From positions 372,001 to 436,000 of the forward strand of contig NZ_BAABJY010000001.1 in NCBI RefSeq assembly GCF_039543545.1: a stretch of DNA of 64,000 bases, written 5' to 3'. Made by a program: the position numbers and the translations under genes. How positions within the stretch are numbered: position 1 is the stretch's first letter; each line of letters opens with the position of its first letter. Below the pieces are notes generated by a model. The model had not been told where the DNA came from and did no database searches. It saw only the letters and a program-made list of their open reading frames with translations. Below are positions 8,960 to 17,041 of this stretch, piece by piece. This stretch comes from Luteimonas vadosa (lineage in GTDB: Bacteria > Pseudomonadota > Gammaproteobacteria > Xanthomonadales > Xanthomonadaceae).

Positions 8960-9982
8960 ATGCGTGACGAAGCGATCCAGCAGTACTACGGCAGCACCCT
9001 GGCCGGCAGCGGCGACCTCAAGACCGGCGCCTGTTGCAGCCCGGATTCCATCCCCGACTACCTGCGGGGCTGGCTGGGCGAACTGCCGCGAGAGGTCAAC
9101 GAGCGCTTCTATGGGTGCGGTTCGCCGATTCCCGCCGCGATCGCCGGCGCGACCGTGCTCGACCTCGGCTGCGGCACCGGCCGCGACGCGTTCCTGGTGT
9201 CGCGGCTGGTCGGCGCAGAGGGCCGCGTGATCGGCCTGGACATGACCCCCCGGCAACTCGAGGTGGCCAGGCGCGCCCAGGCCGCGCACCGCGACACCAC
9301 CGGCCTGGACAACCTGGACTTCCGCGACGGCGTCATCGAGGACCTCGCCGCCGCCGGGATCGCGGACGCCTCCGTCGACGTGGTGATCTCCAATTGCGTG
9401 CTGAACCTGTCCTCGGACAAGTCGCGCGTGCTGGCCGAGGTCTTCCGCGTGCTCAAGCCCGGCGGCGAGCTGTTCTTCGCCGACGTCTACGGCGACCGCC
9501 GCATCCCGCCCGAACTGCTCGACGACCCCGTGCTGCGCGGCGAATGCCTGGCCGGCGCGCTGTACCCGGAGGATTTCCGCCGCATGCTGGCGCGGCTGGG
9601 CGTCGACGACCACCGCGTCGTCGCGCGCAGCCCGGTGCCCCTGCTGGATGCGGACATCGAGGCGCGCATCGGCATGATCGCCTTCGAGAGCCTCACCGTG
9701 CGCGCGTTCAAGCTCGAACTCGAGGACCGCTGCGAGGATTTCGGGCAGTTCGCCACGTACCGCGGCGACATCCCGCACCATCCGCACCGCTTCGTGCTCG
9801 ACGACCACCACGTGTTCGAGCGCGACCGGCCGATGGCGGTGTGCGGCAACACCGCGGCGATGCTGTCGCAGACCCGCTACGCGCCGCACTTCGAGGTCAG
9901 CGCGCGGCGCGCCCACTTCGGCCTGTTCGACTGCGGCCCCACGCCGGCGGGCGGCGAGGCCGGCGCCGCCGGCTGCTGCTGA
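8960..9982 (+). CDS. arsM: Arsenite S-adenosylmethionine methyltransferase (arsenosugar-type ArsM)
   Basis: Protein of 340 residues predicted to methylate As(III) stepwise with SAM in the cytoplasm. The SAM-binding motif VLDLGCGTGRD is near residue 68. The arsenic-binding cysteines typical of ArsM are present: C53 in FYGCG, C146 in ISNCVLNLS and C196 in GEC; the 50-residue spacing of the last two matches known ArsM enzymes. A further CC pair sits at 25-26, and the C-terminus ends GCC. The product, dimethylarsenite, is the known substrate of ArsS, whose gene lies downstream. First gene of the cluster; the fusion gene begins 9 bp after its stop. Confidence 0.9.
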   Translation: MRDEAIQQYYGSTLAGSGDLKTGACCSPDSIPDYLRGWLGELPREVNERFYGCGSPIPAAIAGATVLDLGCGTGRDAFLVSRLVGAEGRVIGLDMTPRQLEVARRAQAAHRDTTGLDNLDFRDGVIEDLAAAGIADASVDVVISNCVLNLSSDKSRVLAEVFRVLKPGGELFFADVYGDRRIPPELLDDPVLRGECLAGALYPEDFRRMLARLGVDDHRVVARSPVPLLDADIEARIGMIAFESLTVRAFKLELEDRCEDFGQFATYRGDIPHHPHRFVLDDHHVFERDRPMAVCGNTAAMLSQTRYAPHFEVSARRAHFGLFDCGPTPAGGEAGAAGCC

Positions 9983-9991
9983 GGCGGACCG

Positions 9992-12130
9992 ATGGGCGCG
10001 AAGAAAATCCTGCTGCTGGTCGTGGTCGTGGCCGCCGCGCTGGCGCTGTACTTCGGCGGCGGTTCGGAATACCTCACCCTGGCGAGGATGCAGTCGCTGC
10101 TCGGCACGGCACGCGCCTACGTCGACGCCAACCCGCTGGGCGCGGCACTGGGCTTCGGCGCGATCTACATCATCGTCACCGCCCTGTCGTTGCCGGGCGC
10201 GACTTTGCTGACCCTGTTCTGCGGCGCGGTGTTCGGCCTCTGGCAAGGGCTGCTGATCGCCTCGTTCGCGTCCAGCATCGGCGCCACGCTGGCGATGCTG
10301 GTGTCGCGGTACGTCCTGCGGGACAGCGTGCGTGCGCGCTTCGGCGAACGGCTCAAGCGCATCGATGCCGGCATCGAGCGCGAGGGCGGCTTCTACCTCT
10401 TCGCCCTGCGGCTGGTGCCGGTGTTCCCGTTCTTCGTCATCAACCTGGCGATGGGCCTGACCGCGATCCGAGCCTGGACCTTCTATTGGGTGAGCCAGCT
10501 GGGCATGCTCGCCGGTACCTTCGTCTACGTGAACGCCGGGCGCGAGCTGGGCGAGCTCGAATCGCTGTCCGGCATCCTCAGCCCCGGCCTGCTGCTGGCC
10601 TTCGCCGCGCTCGGGCTGCTGCCACTGGTCGCGCGCAAGGCGCTGGACTGGCTGCGCGCGCGCAAGGTCTACGCGGGCTGGGACAGGCCCAGGCGCTTCG
10701 ACCGCAACCTGGTCGTGATCGGCGCCGGCGCCGCGGGCCTGGTCACCAGCTACATCGCCGCGACGGTGCGCGCCAAGGTCACCCTGATCGAGAAGGCGGA
10801 GATGGGCGGCGACTGCCTCAACCGCGGCTGCGTACCGTCCAAGGCGCTGATCCGCGCGGCGCGCGCGGCGGCGGAAGCCAACGAGGGCGGTCGCTTCGGC
10901 ATGCAGGCGGGCAAGACCGAAGTCGATTTCGCCAAGGTCATGCAGCACGTCCGCGAATCGATCCGCACCATCGAGCCCCACGATTCGCCGGAGCGCTACC
11001 GCAAGCTGGGCGTGGAGGTGATCCACGGCGAGGCGAAGCTCGTCTCGCCGTGGGAAGTCGAGGTCGATGGCAGGACGCTCAGCGCGCGCCACATCGTGAT
11101 CGCCACCGGGGCCCGCCCCTTCGTGCCGCCGATCGACGGCCTGGACGGCGTGCCGTACCGCACCTCGGACACGATCTGGGACCTGGACGCGCTGCCGAAG
11201 CGCCTGCTGGTGCTCGGCGGCGGCCCGATCGGCTGCGAATTGGCGCAGAGCTTCGCCCGGCTGGGCAGCGAAACAACACTGGTGGAGATGGCCGACCAGT
11301 TGCTCGGCCGCGAGGACGCCGACGCCGCCGCCGTGGTGCAGGCGGCGCTGGAAGCCGATGGCGTGGAGGTGCTGCTTGGCCACAAGGCGGTGCAGGCGAA
11401 GGCTGGCGAACCCCACACGTTGCGCGTCGAGCACGCCGGCGAATCCAGCGAACTGCCCTTCGACGTGCTGCTGGTCGCCATAGGCCGCACCGCCAATGTC
11501 GAAGGCTACGGACTGGACGCGCTCGACATCCCTCTGCGCAAGAACAAGACCATCGAGACCGACGAGTTCCTGCGCACCCGATATCCCAACATCCTCTGCG
11601 TCGGCGACGTCACCGGGCCGTACCAGCTCACCCATGCCGGCGCGCACCAGGCGTGGTACGCGGCGGTCAATGCGCTGTTCGGCGGCTTCAAGTCGTTCCG
11701 CGCCGACTATTCCGTCATGCCGGCCTGCACCTACACCGAGCCGGAACAGGCGCGGGTCGGGCTGGGCGAGCGCGAGGCGAAGGAGACCGGCACCGAGGTC
11801 GAGGTGGTGAAATACGCCATGTCAGAGCTCGACCGCGCCGTGGCCGAGGCCGCGACCGCCGGGTTCGTCAAGGTGCTGGTCGCGCCGGGCAAGGACAGGA
11901 TCCTGGGCGCCACCGTGGTCGGCGAGCGCGCCGGCGAGACCATCGCCCTGTTCGCGCTGGCGATGAAGCAGGGCATCGGCCTGGACAAGATCCTGGGGAC
12001 GGTCTTCGCCTATCCCACCTTCGCCGAAGCCGCGAAGGCGGTGGCGGGCGAGCGCCGCAAGCGGCACAAGCCCGACAAGTTGCTGGACTGGGTCGAGCGC
12101 TACCACCGCTGGCAACGGGGCGGCCCGTGA
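9992..12130 (+). CDS. Fused TVP38/TMEM64 membrane domain and FAD-dependent disulfide oxidoreductase
   Basis: Protein of 712 residues joining two usually separate proteins. Residues 1 to about 225 form a TVP38/TMEM64 (DedA-like) multi-spanning membrane domain, with FCGAVFGLWQGLL and ALRLVPVFPFFVINLAMG. From about 237 comes a class I pyridine nucleotide-disulfide oxidoreductase resembling mercuric reductase: GAGAAGLV for FAD, the redox pair C275-LNRG-C280, GGGPIGCELAQSFARLG for NAD(P)H, and a dimerisation domain ending VFAYPTFAEAA. It lacks the HMA domain and terminal CC pair of true MerA. Its place between arsM and arsS suggests reduction or transport of an arsenic or thiol species at the membrane. 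The next gene starts inside its stop codon. Confidence 0.88.
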   Translation: MGAKKILLLVVVVAAALALYFGGGSEYLTLARMQSLLGTARAYVDANPLGAALGFGAIYIIVTALSLPGATLLTLFCGAVFGLWQGLLIASFASSIGATLAMLVSRYVLRDSVRARFGERLKRIDAGIEREGGFYLFALRLVPVFPFFVINLAMGLTAIRAWTFYWVSQLGMLAGTFVYVNAGRELGELESLSGILSPGLLLAFAALGLLPLVARKALDWLRARKVYAGWDRPRRFDRNLVVIGAGAAGLVTSYIAATVRAKVTLIEKAEMGGDCLNRGCVPSKALIRAARAAAEANEGGRFGMQAGKTEVDFAKVMQHVRESIRTIEPHDSPERYRKLGVEVIHGEAKLVSPWEVEVDGRTLSARHIVIATGARPFVPPIDGLDGVPYRTSDTIWDLDALPKRLLVLGGGPIGCELAQSFARLGSETTLVEMADQLLGREDADAAAVVQAALEADGVEVLLGHKAVQAKAGEPHTLRVEHAGESSELPFDVLLVAIGRTANVEGYGLDALDIPLRKNKTIETDEFLRTRYPNILCVGDVTGPYQLTHAGAHQAWYAAVNALFGGFKSFRADYSVMPACTYTEPEQARVGLGEREAKETGTEVEVVKYAMSELDRAVAEAATAGFVKVLVAPGKDRILGATVVGERAGETIALFALAMKQGIGLDKILGTVFAYPTFAEAAKAVAGERRKRHKPDKLLDWVERYHRWQRGGP

Positions 12131-12906
12131 AGGCATCGACAACGCCCCGCCACGGCTTCCGGTGCCGACGCATGCTGACCGCCGGCGCCTTGCTGCTGTC
12201 GGTCCTGTGGACATCCGTCGCCTGGCCTGCCTTCGCGCAGCAGCCGGCCGCCTTCTCCTCAGCCACTGCAGGCCAGGCACCGCCCGCCGGATGGAGGCTG
12301 CAACCGATCCCCAGCGTCGCCAGGCAGACGCGCTTCGACCTCGTCGAGGACGACGGCCGCACCGTGCTGCGCGCTCGCGCCGACGACGCGGCCGCGTCGC
12401 TGCGCCATGCGATCAGCGTCGACCCCGCGCGCACCCCACTGCTGCGCTGGCGCTGGAAGACCGACCGGGTGCTGGCCAAGGCCGACATGGCGTCGAAGGC
12501 CGGCGACGACTACGCCGCGCGGCTGTACGTGTTCTTCGACCGCACGCCGGCGCAGATGTCGTTCGGCGAGCGCGCCCTGTACCGCATTGGCCGCGCCCGC
12601 TACGGCGACCAGTTGCCTGCGGCCGCCCTGAGCTACGTCTGGGACAACCGCCAGCCGGTCGGCACCCTCCGCGACAACGCCTACACTGGCTTCGTGAAGA
12701 TGGTGGTCGCCAGCACCGGCAAGGCGCGCGAGGGGCAGTGGGTCTCGCTGTCCCGGGACGTCGCCGCCGACTACCGGCGCGCGTTCGGCGGCGAGCCGCC
12801 GCGCATCACCGGCGTCGCTGTCGCCGTGGATACCGACAACACCGGCGAATCGACCATCACCTGGTTCGGCGACATCCGCTTCGAGCCGGCGGGAGCCGTG
12901 CCGTGA
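12127..12906 (+). CDS. DUF3047 exported protein within the arsenosugar cluster
   Basis: Protein of up to 259 residues. A GTG start at 12127 overlaps the preceding stop in a GTGA junction; an ATG at 12172 is an alternative. A signal sequence ends near PAFAQQ, so the product is probably periplasmic. The body matches the DUF3047 family: LLRWRWKTDRV, then KAGDDYAARLYVFFD and a tryptophan-containing DNRQPVG region. The fold is probably a beta-sandwich of the galactose-binding type; that is inference. The family's function is unknown. Translational coupling to both neighbours implies it works with the organoarsenic enzymes. Confidence 0.82.
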   Translation: MKASTTPRHGFRCRRMLTAGALLLSVLWTSVAWPAFAQQPAAFSSATAGQAPPAGWRLQPIPSVARQTRFDLVEDDGRTVLRARADDAAASLRHAISVDPARTPLLRWRWKTDRVLAKADMASKAGDDYAARLYVFFDRTPAQMSFGERALYRIGRARYGDQLPAAALSYVWDNRQPVGTLRDNAYTGFVKMVVASTGKAREGQWVSLSRDVAADYRRAFGGEPPRITGVAVAVDTDNTGESTITWFGDIRFEPAGAVP

Positions 12907-13880
12907 ACGCCGTCGTCTCGCCCATCCTTCCCTTCGCACGCAAGCTCGAGCGCGAGGGACTGACGCTCGACCGCACGCCGCTGGAGATCCTGCAGGTCAA
13001 CCTGACCGCGCGCTGCAACTTGGCCTGCACGCACTGCCACGTCGAGTCCGGGCCAAAGCGCCGCGAGGCGCTGGACGCGCGCGGCGTGGCGCGGCTGGTC
13101 GAACTGATGGACACGGCGCCGGCCCTGCACACGCTTGACCTCACCGGCGGTGCGCCGGAGTTGCACCCGCAGTTCCGCGAACTGGTCGCCGCCGGGCGCG
13201 CGCGCGGGCTGAAGGTGATCGACCGCTGCAACCTGACCGTGCTGTTCGAGCCGGGGCAGGAAGACACCGCCGGGTTCCTCGCACGACAGGGCGCGGCCGT
13301 GGTCGCCTCCCTGCCCTGCTACACGCCGGAGAACGTCAACAAGCAGCGCGGCAAGGGCGTGTTCGGCCAGAGCATCACCGCGCTGCAGGAACTCAACAGG
13401 CTTGGTTACGGACAGGCCGATTCAGGCCTGGAACTCGATCTCGTCTACAACCCGATCGGCGCGATGCTGCCGCCTTCGCAGGCTTCGCTCGAGGCGGACT
13501 ACCGCCGCCGCCTGCACGACGACTTCGGCATCGCCTTCAACCAGCTGTTCACCATCACCAACATGCCGATCAAGCGCTTCCTGCACGAACTCGAGCGCGA
13601 CGGCCACCTCGACGACTACATGCAGCTGCTGGTCGACCACTTCAATCCGCGGGCGGCGCTGGGGGTGATGTGCCGCAACCTGGTGTCGGTGGGCTGGGAC
13701 GGAAGCTTGTACGACTGCGACTTCAACCAGATGCTCCGCATCGACCTGGGCCGCGCCCGCACCACGCTGTGGGACATCGAACGCCTGGACGAGATCGAAA
13801 CCCGGCCGATCGCTTTCGCGCGCCACTGCTACGGCTGCACCGCCGGCAGCGGCAGCAGCTGCGGCGGCGCGCTGGCCTGA
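12903..13880 (+). CDS. arsS: Arsenosugar biosynthesis radical SAM protein ArsS
   Basis: Radical SAM enzyme of 325 residues. ArsS is known to add the 5'-deoxyadenosyl group to dimethylarsenite, giving a dimethylarsinoyl adenosine intermediate of arsenosugars. The [4Fe-4S] motif is C38-x3-C42-x2-C45 (CNLACTHC), followed by LDLTGGAPELHPQFR. The C-terminal half is the DUF3641 domain, with further cysteines in CRNLVSVGWDGSLYDCDFNQ and the closing CYGCTAGSGSSCGG, all expected for the family. The GTG start at 12903 overlaps the DUF3047 stop by 4 bp. This gene is the firmest marker of the cluster's function. Confidence 0.93.
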   Translation: MNAVVSPILPFARKLEREGLTLDRTPLEILQVNLTARCNLACTHCHVESGPKRREALDARGVARLVELMDTAPALHTLDLTGGAPELHPQFRELVAAGRARGLKVIDRCNLTVLFEPGQEDTAGFLARQGAAVVASLPCYTPENVNKQRGKGVFGQSITALQELNRLGYGQADSGLELDLVYNPIGAMLPPSQASLEADYRRRLHDDFGIAFNQLFTITNMPIKRFLHELERDGHLDDYMQLLVDHFNPRAALGVMCRNLVSVGWDGSLYDCDFNQMLRIDLGRARTTLWDIERLDEIETRPIAFARHCYGCTAGSGSSCGGALA

Positions 13881-13889
13881 CGGCGAGCG

Positions 13890-14642
13890 ATGATCGAACG
13901 GGGCCATGGCGCTGAGGCAGCGACGGACGGCACGACATTGCTGCCAACAGGCGCCGCGCCCTGCATGACGCGTGCAAACCAGGGCGCCGACCCGCTGGCG
14001 CGCATGTCGATCGTGGTGCCGGTCGGGCCCGGGGACACCACTTGGCCGCCGCTGCTCGCCGCGCTGCGCCGTGATGCGCCGGGGGCGCAACTGATCCCGG
14101 TGTTCGCCGAAGGCGATCCGCAGCAATCCCCCGCCGATGCGCTGCGCGCCCCGGCCGGTCGCGCACGACAACAGAATGCCGGGGCGTCCGCCGCCACGCG
14201 CGACTGGCTGTGGTTCGTGCATGCCGACACCCGCCTCGCGCCCGATGCGCTGCCGGCGCTGCGCGACTGGCTTGCGCAGGCACCCGCCGCGCTGGGCTGG
14301 TTCCGCCTGCGCTTCGCCGACGACGGTCCGCCGGCCATGCGCTGGAACGCACGCGGGGCCAACTGGCGCGCGCGCGTGCTGGGCCTGCCGTTCGGCGACC
14401 AGGGCCTGCTGCTGCCGCGCGCCGCGTTCCTGGCGCTCGGCGGCTTCAATCCGGCGCTGGATTCCGGTGAGGACCACGCCCTGGTCTGGGCCGCGCGCCG
14501 CGCCGGGCTGCCGCTGCGCGCCATCGATGCCGACCTGCTGACCAGCGCCCGCAAGTACGCCATGCACGGCTGGCTGCCGACCACGCTGCACCACCTGCGC
14601 CTGACGGTCGCGCAGGCGTGGCGCGAGGCGCGTCGACGATGA
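13890..14642 (+). CDS. Arsenosugar-associated glycosyltransferase, TIGR04283 type
   Basis: GT2-like glycosyltransferase of up to 250 residues. Family landmarks are GRARQQNAGA, FVHADTRLAPDALP (the DxD-like metal site), and FGDQGLLLPRAAFLALGGF, then EDHALVWAARRAG. The family is named for recurring beside arsS; the sugar donor and acceptor are not established. The conserved domain begins with MSIVVPVG at 14004, so the first 38 residues may not be translated. I keep the ATG at 13890 because its spacing and preceding GGCGAG resemble those of the next gene. Nine bp separate it from the arsS stop. Confidence 0.82.
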   Translation: MIERGHGAEAATDGTTLLPTGAAPCMTRANQGADPLARMSIVVPVGPGDTTWPPLLAALRRDAPGAQLIPVFAEGDPQQSPADALRAPAGRARQQNAGASAATRDWLWFVHADTRLAPDALPALRDWLAQAPAALGWFRLRFADDGPPAMRWNARGANWRARVLGLPFGDQGLLLPRAAFLALGGFNPALDSGEDHALVWAARRAGLPLRAIDADLLTSARKYAMHGWLPTTLHHLRLTVAQAWREARRR

Positions 14643-14652
14643 GGGGCAAGCG

Positions 14653-15339
14653 ATGAGGCAGCGTGCGGTCACCCGCATCGGCCTGGCCATCTTCGTCAAG
14701 ACGCCGGGCCATTCGGCGCTGAAGACGCGGCTGGCCACGGCGATCGGTCGCGACGATGCCGAGGCCTTCCATCGCCTGGCGGCCCACGCCGTCGCCGCCG
14801 TCGCGCGCGCGGCACGGGCGCGGATTCCCGGCATGGCGCCGATGTGGGCTGTGGCCGAAACCGACGCCTTGGACGCGCCCGACTGGGCCGGGTTGCCGCG
14901 CGTGGCCCAGGGCGATGGCGACCTGGGCGCACGCATGCGACAGGTGACGCAAGCGCTGTGCGCCACGCACGGTGCCGCGCTGCTGCTCGGCGCAGACGCG
15001 CCGCAGCTGTGCAGCGACGACCTGGTCGCCGCGTTGGAGGCGCTGGATGCGCACGAGCACGTCATCGGCCCCAGCGCCGACGGCGGGTTCTGGTTGTTCG
15101 GTACGCGCGTCCCGGTGCCGGCGGCCGCCTGGTCCGGGACGCCCTGGTCGCATCCGGACACCGCCCGCACCTTCGTCGCCGCCCTGGGCGCGCCGATCAT
15201 GCAACTGCGGACGTTGCGAGACGCCGACACCGCCGGCGACCTGCCGCCGCTGCTGGCCGCGCTGGATGCCCTGCCCGACCCGCTGCCCGAGCAGGCCCGC
15301 CTCGCCCAGTGGCTGCGCAAGCTGCAAATGCCGCGGTAG
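14653..15339 (+). CDS. Arsenosugar-associated glycosyltransferase, TIGR04282 type
   Basis: Protein of 228 residues in the DUF2064/TIGR04282 family with a GT-A nucleotide-sugar transferase fold. Visible landmarks are IFVKTPGHSALKTRLA at the N-terminus, LLLGADAPQL near residue 115 and IGPSADGGFWLFG. Members are recurrently encoded with arsS and with the TIGR04283 transferase immediately upstream, from which it is separated by 10 bp. It is the last gene of the cluster; a GC-rich hairpin follows its stop. Its presence suggests the arsenical is finished as a glycoside or a lipid-linked form, which is inference. Confidence 0.85.
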   Translation: MRQRAVTRIGLAIFVKTPGHSALKTRLATAIGRDDAEAFHRLAAHAVAAVARAARARIPGMAPMWAVAETDALDAPDWAGLPRVAQGDGDLGARMRQVTQALCATHGAALLLGADAPQLCSDDLVAALEALDAHEHVIGPSADGGFWLFGTRVPVPAAAWSGTPWSHPDTARTFVAALGAPIMQLRTLRDADTAGDLPPLLAALDALPDPLPEQARLAQWLRKLQMPR

Positions 15340-15344
15340 TGGTG

Positions 15345-15363
15345 CCCGCGCACGCGGCGCGGG
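15345..15363 (+). terminator. GC-rich hairpin after the arsenosugar cluster
   Basis: A perfect 7-bp stem (CCCGCGC with GCGCGGG) and a 5-base loop begin 6 bp after the last cluster gene, in the gap between converging genes. There is no T-run, so it is a weak terminator candidate at best. Confidence 0.3.
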
Positions 15364-15428
15364 AGGCCAAGGCTCGCGCCAAGCGCCGCAAGGCACGCGC
15401 GGCTTTCGCCGGCTGCCGTGGCGTCAGC

Positions 15429-16235
15429 TCATCCGCGCCGACCCCGGTCCACGAACGGTTCGCGCAATAGGGCACCGAAGCGTGTCGCCTGTTCGCCACC
15501 GACGCCCTGTACCCCGATCCGCAGCACCGGATCGCGATGCGCGGCTGCGTAGCTGCCGAAGGCACGATCCCAGAGGCTGAGGTTGAAGCCGAAGTTGCGG
15601 CGCTGTTCCGCGCCATGGACGGAATGGTGGATGCGGTGCATGGCCGGGGTCACCAGCAACCGGCGCACGACGCGATCGAAGCCCGCGGGCAGGGAAAGGT
15701 TGGCGTGCGTGAACAGCGCGAAGCTCGACAACAGCACTTCGAACACCAGCATCGCCAATGGCGCCACGCCCAAGGCGACCGCCAGCGCGACCTTGTACGC
15801 CAGCGACAGCAGGATCTCCAGCGGATGGAAACGCAGCGCCGAGGTTGCGTCCAGCGTGGCGTCGGTGTGGTGCACCCGGTGCAAGCGCCACAGCACCGGG
15901 AAGGCATGCAGCCACCGGTGCTGCCAGTAGATCGCCAGGTCGAGCAGAACCAGCGCCAGCCCGAACTCCAGCCACGCCGGCCACGCGGTGGCATTGAAAA
16001 GGCCCAGCCCCCGCGATTGCGCCCACAGCGCCGCGCCCACCGCGCCGGCGGGCAATAGCAAACGCGCGAGCAGGGTGTCGACCAATGCCAGCCCGCCGTT
16101 CGAGGGCCAGCGGTGCTTGCGGCGCACAGGCGGGTTGGGACCGCGGCGCCAGGCCTCGATCGCCACGAGCAGCACCAGCACCGCGAGGAAGATCGCGACG
16201 CGGATCACGCCAGGCGTATTCAGCAGGTGCTCCAT
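15429..16235 (-). CDS. Fatty acid hydroxylase/sterol desaturase family membrane protein
   Basis: Membrane protein of 268 residues with the non-haem di-iron histidine clusters of the family: HRWLH, LHRVHH and later MHRIHHS, among four or five hydrophobic segments. It would use oxygen to hydroxylate or desaturate a lipid; the substrate is not predictable. It converges on the arsenosugar cluster with an 89-bp gap, so co-transcription is excluded. Confidence 0.85.
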   Translation of the reverse strand: MEHLLNTPGVIRVAIFLAVLVLLVAIEAWRRGPNPPVRRKHRWPSNGGLALVDTLLARLLLPAGAVGAALWAQSRGLGLFNATAWPAWLEFGLALVLLDLAIYWQHRWLHAFPVLWRLHRVHHTDATLDATSALRFHPLEILLSLAYKVALAVALGVAPLAMLVFEVLLSSFALFTHANLSLPAGFDRVVRRLLVTPAMHRIHHSVHGAEQRRNFGFNLSLWDRAFGSYAAAHRDPVLRIGVQGVGGEQATRFGALLREPFVDRGRRG

Positions 16236-16323
16236 GCCGGCAGTCTAGCCGCAGGGTCGGGTGGCCGGGGCGGGCGGGGCGTTGCGTTCATCGGTCTGTC
16301 CCGTGATCGAAGGCGATGCCAGC

Positions 16324-16911
16324 ATGTCCCAGGAAACCAAGACGACCGCCCGCCTCCCATGGCTCTTCGCGATGGCACTGCTTGCACTGTGCGGCATCGC
16401 CCAGGCCGGCCCGAAGGAAGACGTCACCGCCGCGATGCAGAAGCTGCTCGCCGCGAGCAGCTGGCACGCCACCATGCACGTCAAGGGCCCGCAGGCGATG
16501 AGCAACGCCCTGGACTTCCAGGCCCCCGACCGCTTCCGCATCACCCTGCAAGGCATCGGCACCCAGTACATCATCGGCGACACCATGGTCATGACCATGC
16601 AGGGCCGGACCATGCGCGTGCCCTTGCAGAAGGACATGCTCGGCCAGTACCGCGACCCGGCCAGGCTGCGCGAGCACAACGCCACGATGACCGTGCAGGC
16701 GCTGGGCAAGGACCAGGTGGCCGGCAAGCCGGCGGCCAAGTACCGGGTACGCAACCCCAAGGATGGCGACCTCGACGTGCTGATGTGGATCGGCGGCAAC
16801 GGCTATCCGGTGCAGATCCAGGTCGACGGCAAGGCCAATGGCCAGGCCTCCACCACCGTGATCCGCTATTCGCGCTTCAACGATCCCGCGATCAAGGTCT
16901 CCGCCCCCTGA
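16324..16911 (+). CDS. Exported protein of unknown function, LolA-like fold possible
   Basis: Protein of 195 residues with a signal sequence (PWLFAMALLALCGIAQAG). The mature part repeats beta-strand-like segments such as DRFRITLQGIGTQYIIGDTMVMTMQGRTMRVPL and ends with a sequence relating an estimated property to a squared-sum style core, resembling periplasmic lipoprotein-localisation (LolA/DUF2092) folds. I cannot assign a function. It starts divergently from the desaturase and precedes the sulfite dehydrogenase-like operon by 130 bp. Confidence 0.7.
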   Translation: MSQETKTTARLPWLFAMALLALCGIAQAGPKEDVTAAMQKLLAASSWHATMHVKGPQAMSNALDFQAPDRFRITLQGIGTQYIIGDTMVMTMQGRTMRVPLQKDMLGQYRDPARLREHNATMTVQALGKDQVAGKPAAKYRVRNPKDGDLDVLMWIGGNGYPVQIQVDGKANGQASTTVIRYSRFNDPAIKVSAP

Positions 16912-17041
16912 GCTAGCCACGCGGCGGTGTTGGGTTCCGGCTACGGGACAGGAGCGTGGCCGCGCGGCGGCCAGGCGAAGTGCGCGTGGCGGTCCGGCCG
17001 CCGCCCTCGTCGCCACCGGCAGGGGCAGGCACAATGGCGCC

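Noticed and set aside
8078..11647. Frame of about 1190 codons on the minus strand across the arsM region
   Set aside because: Antisense to arsM and the oxidoreductase fusion, which have full sets of motifs. The frame has no recognisable domain.
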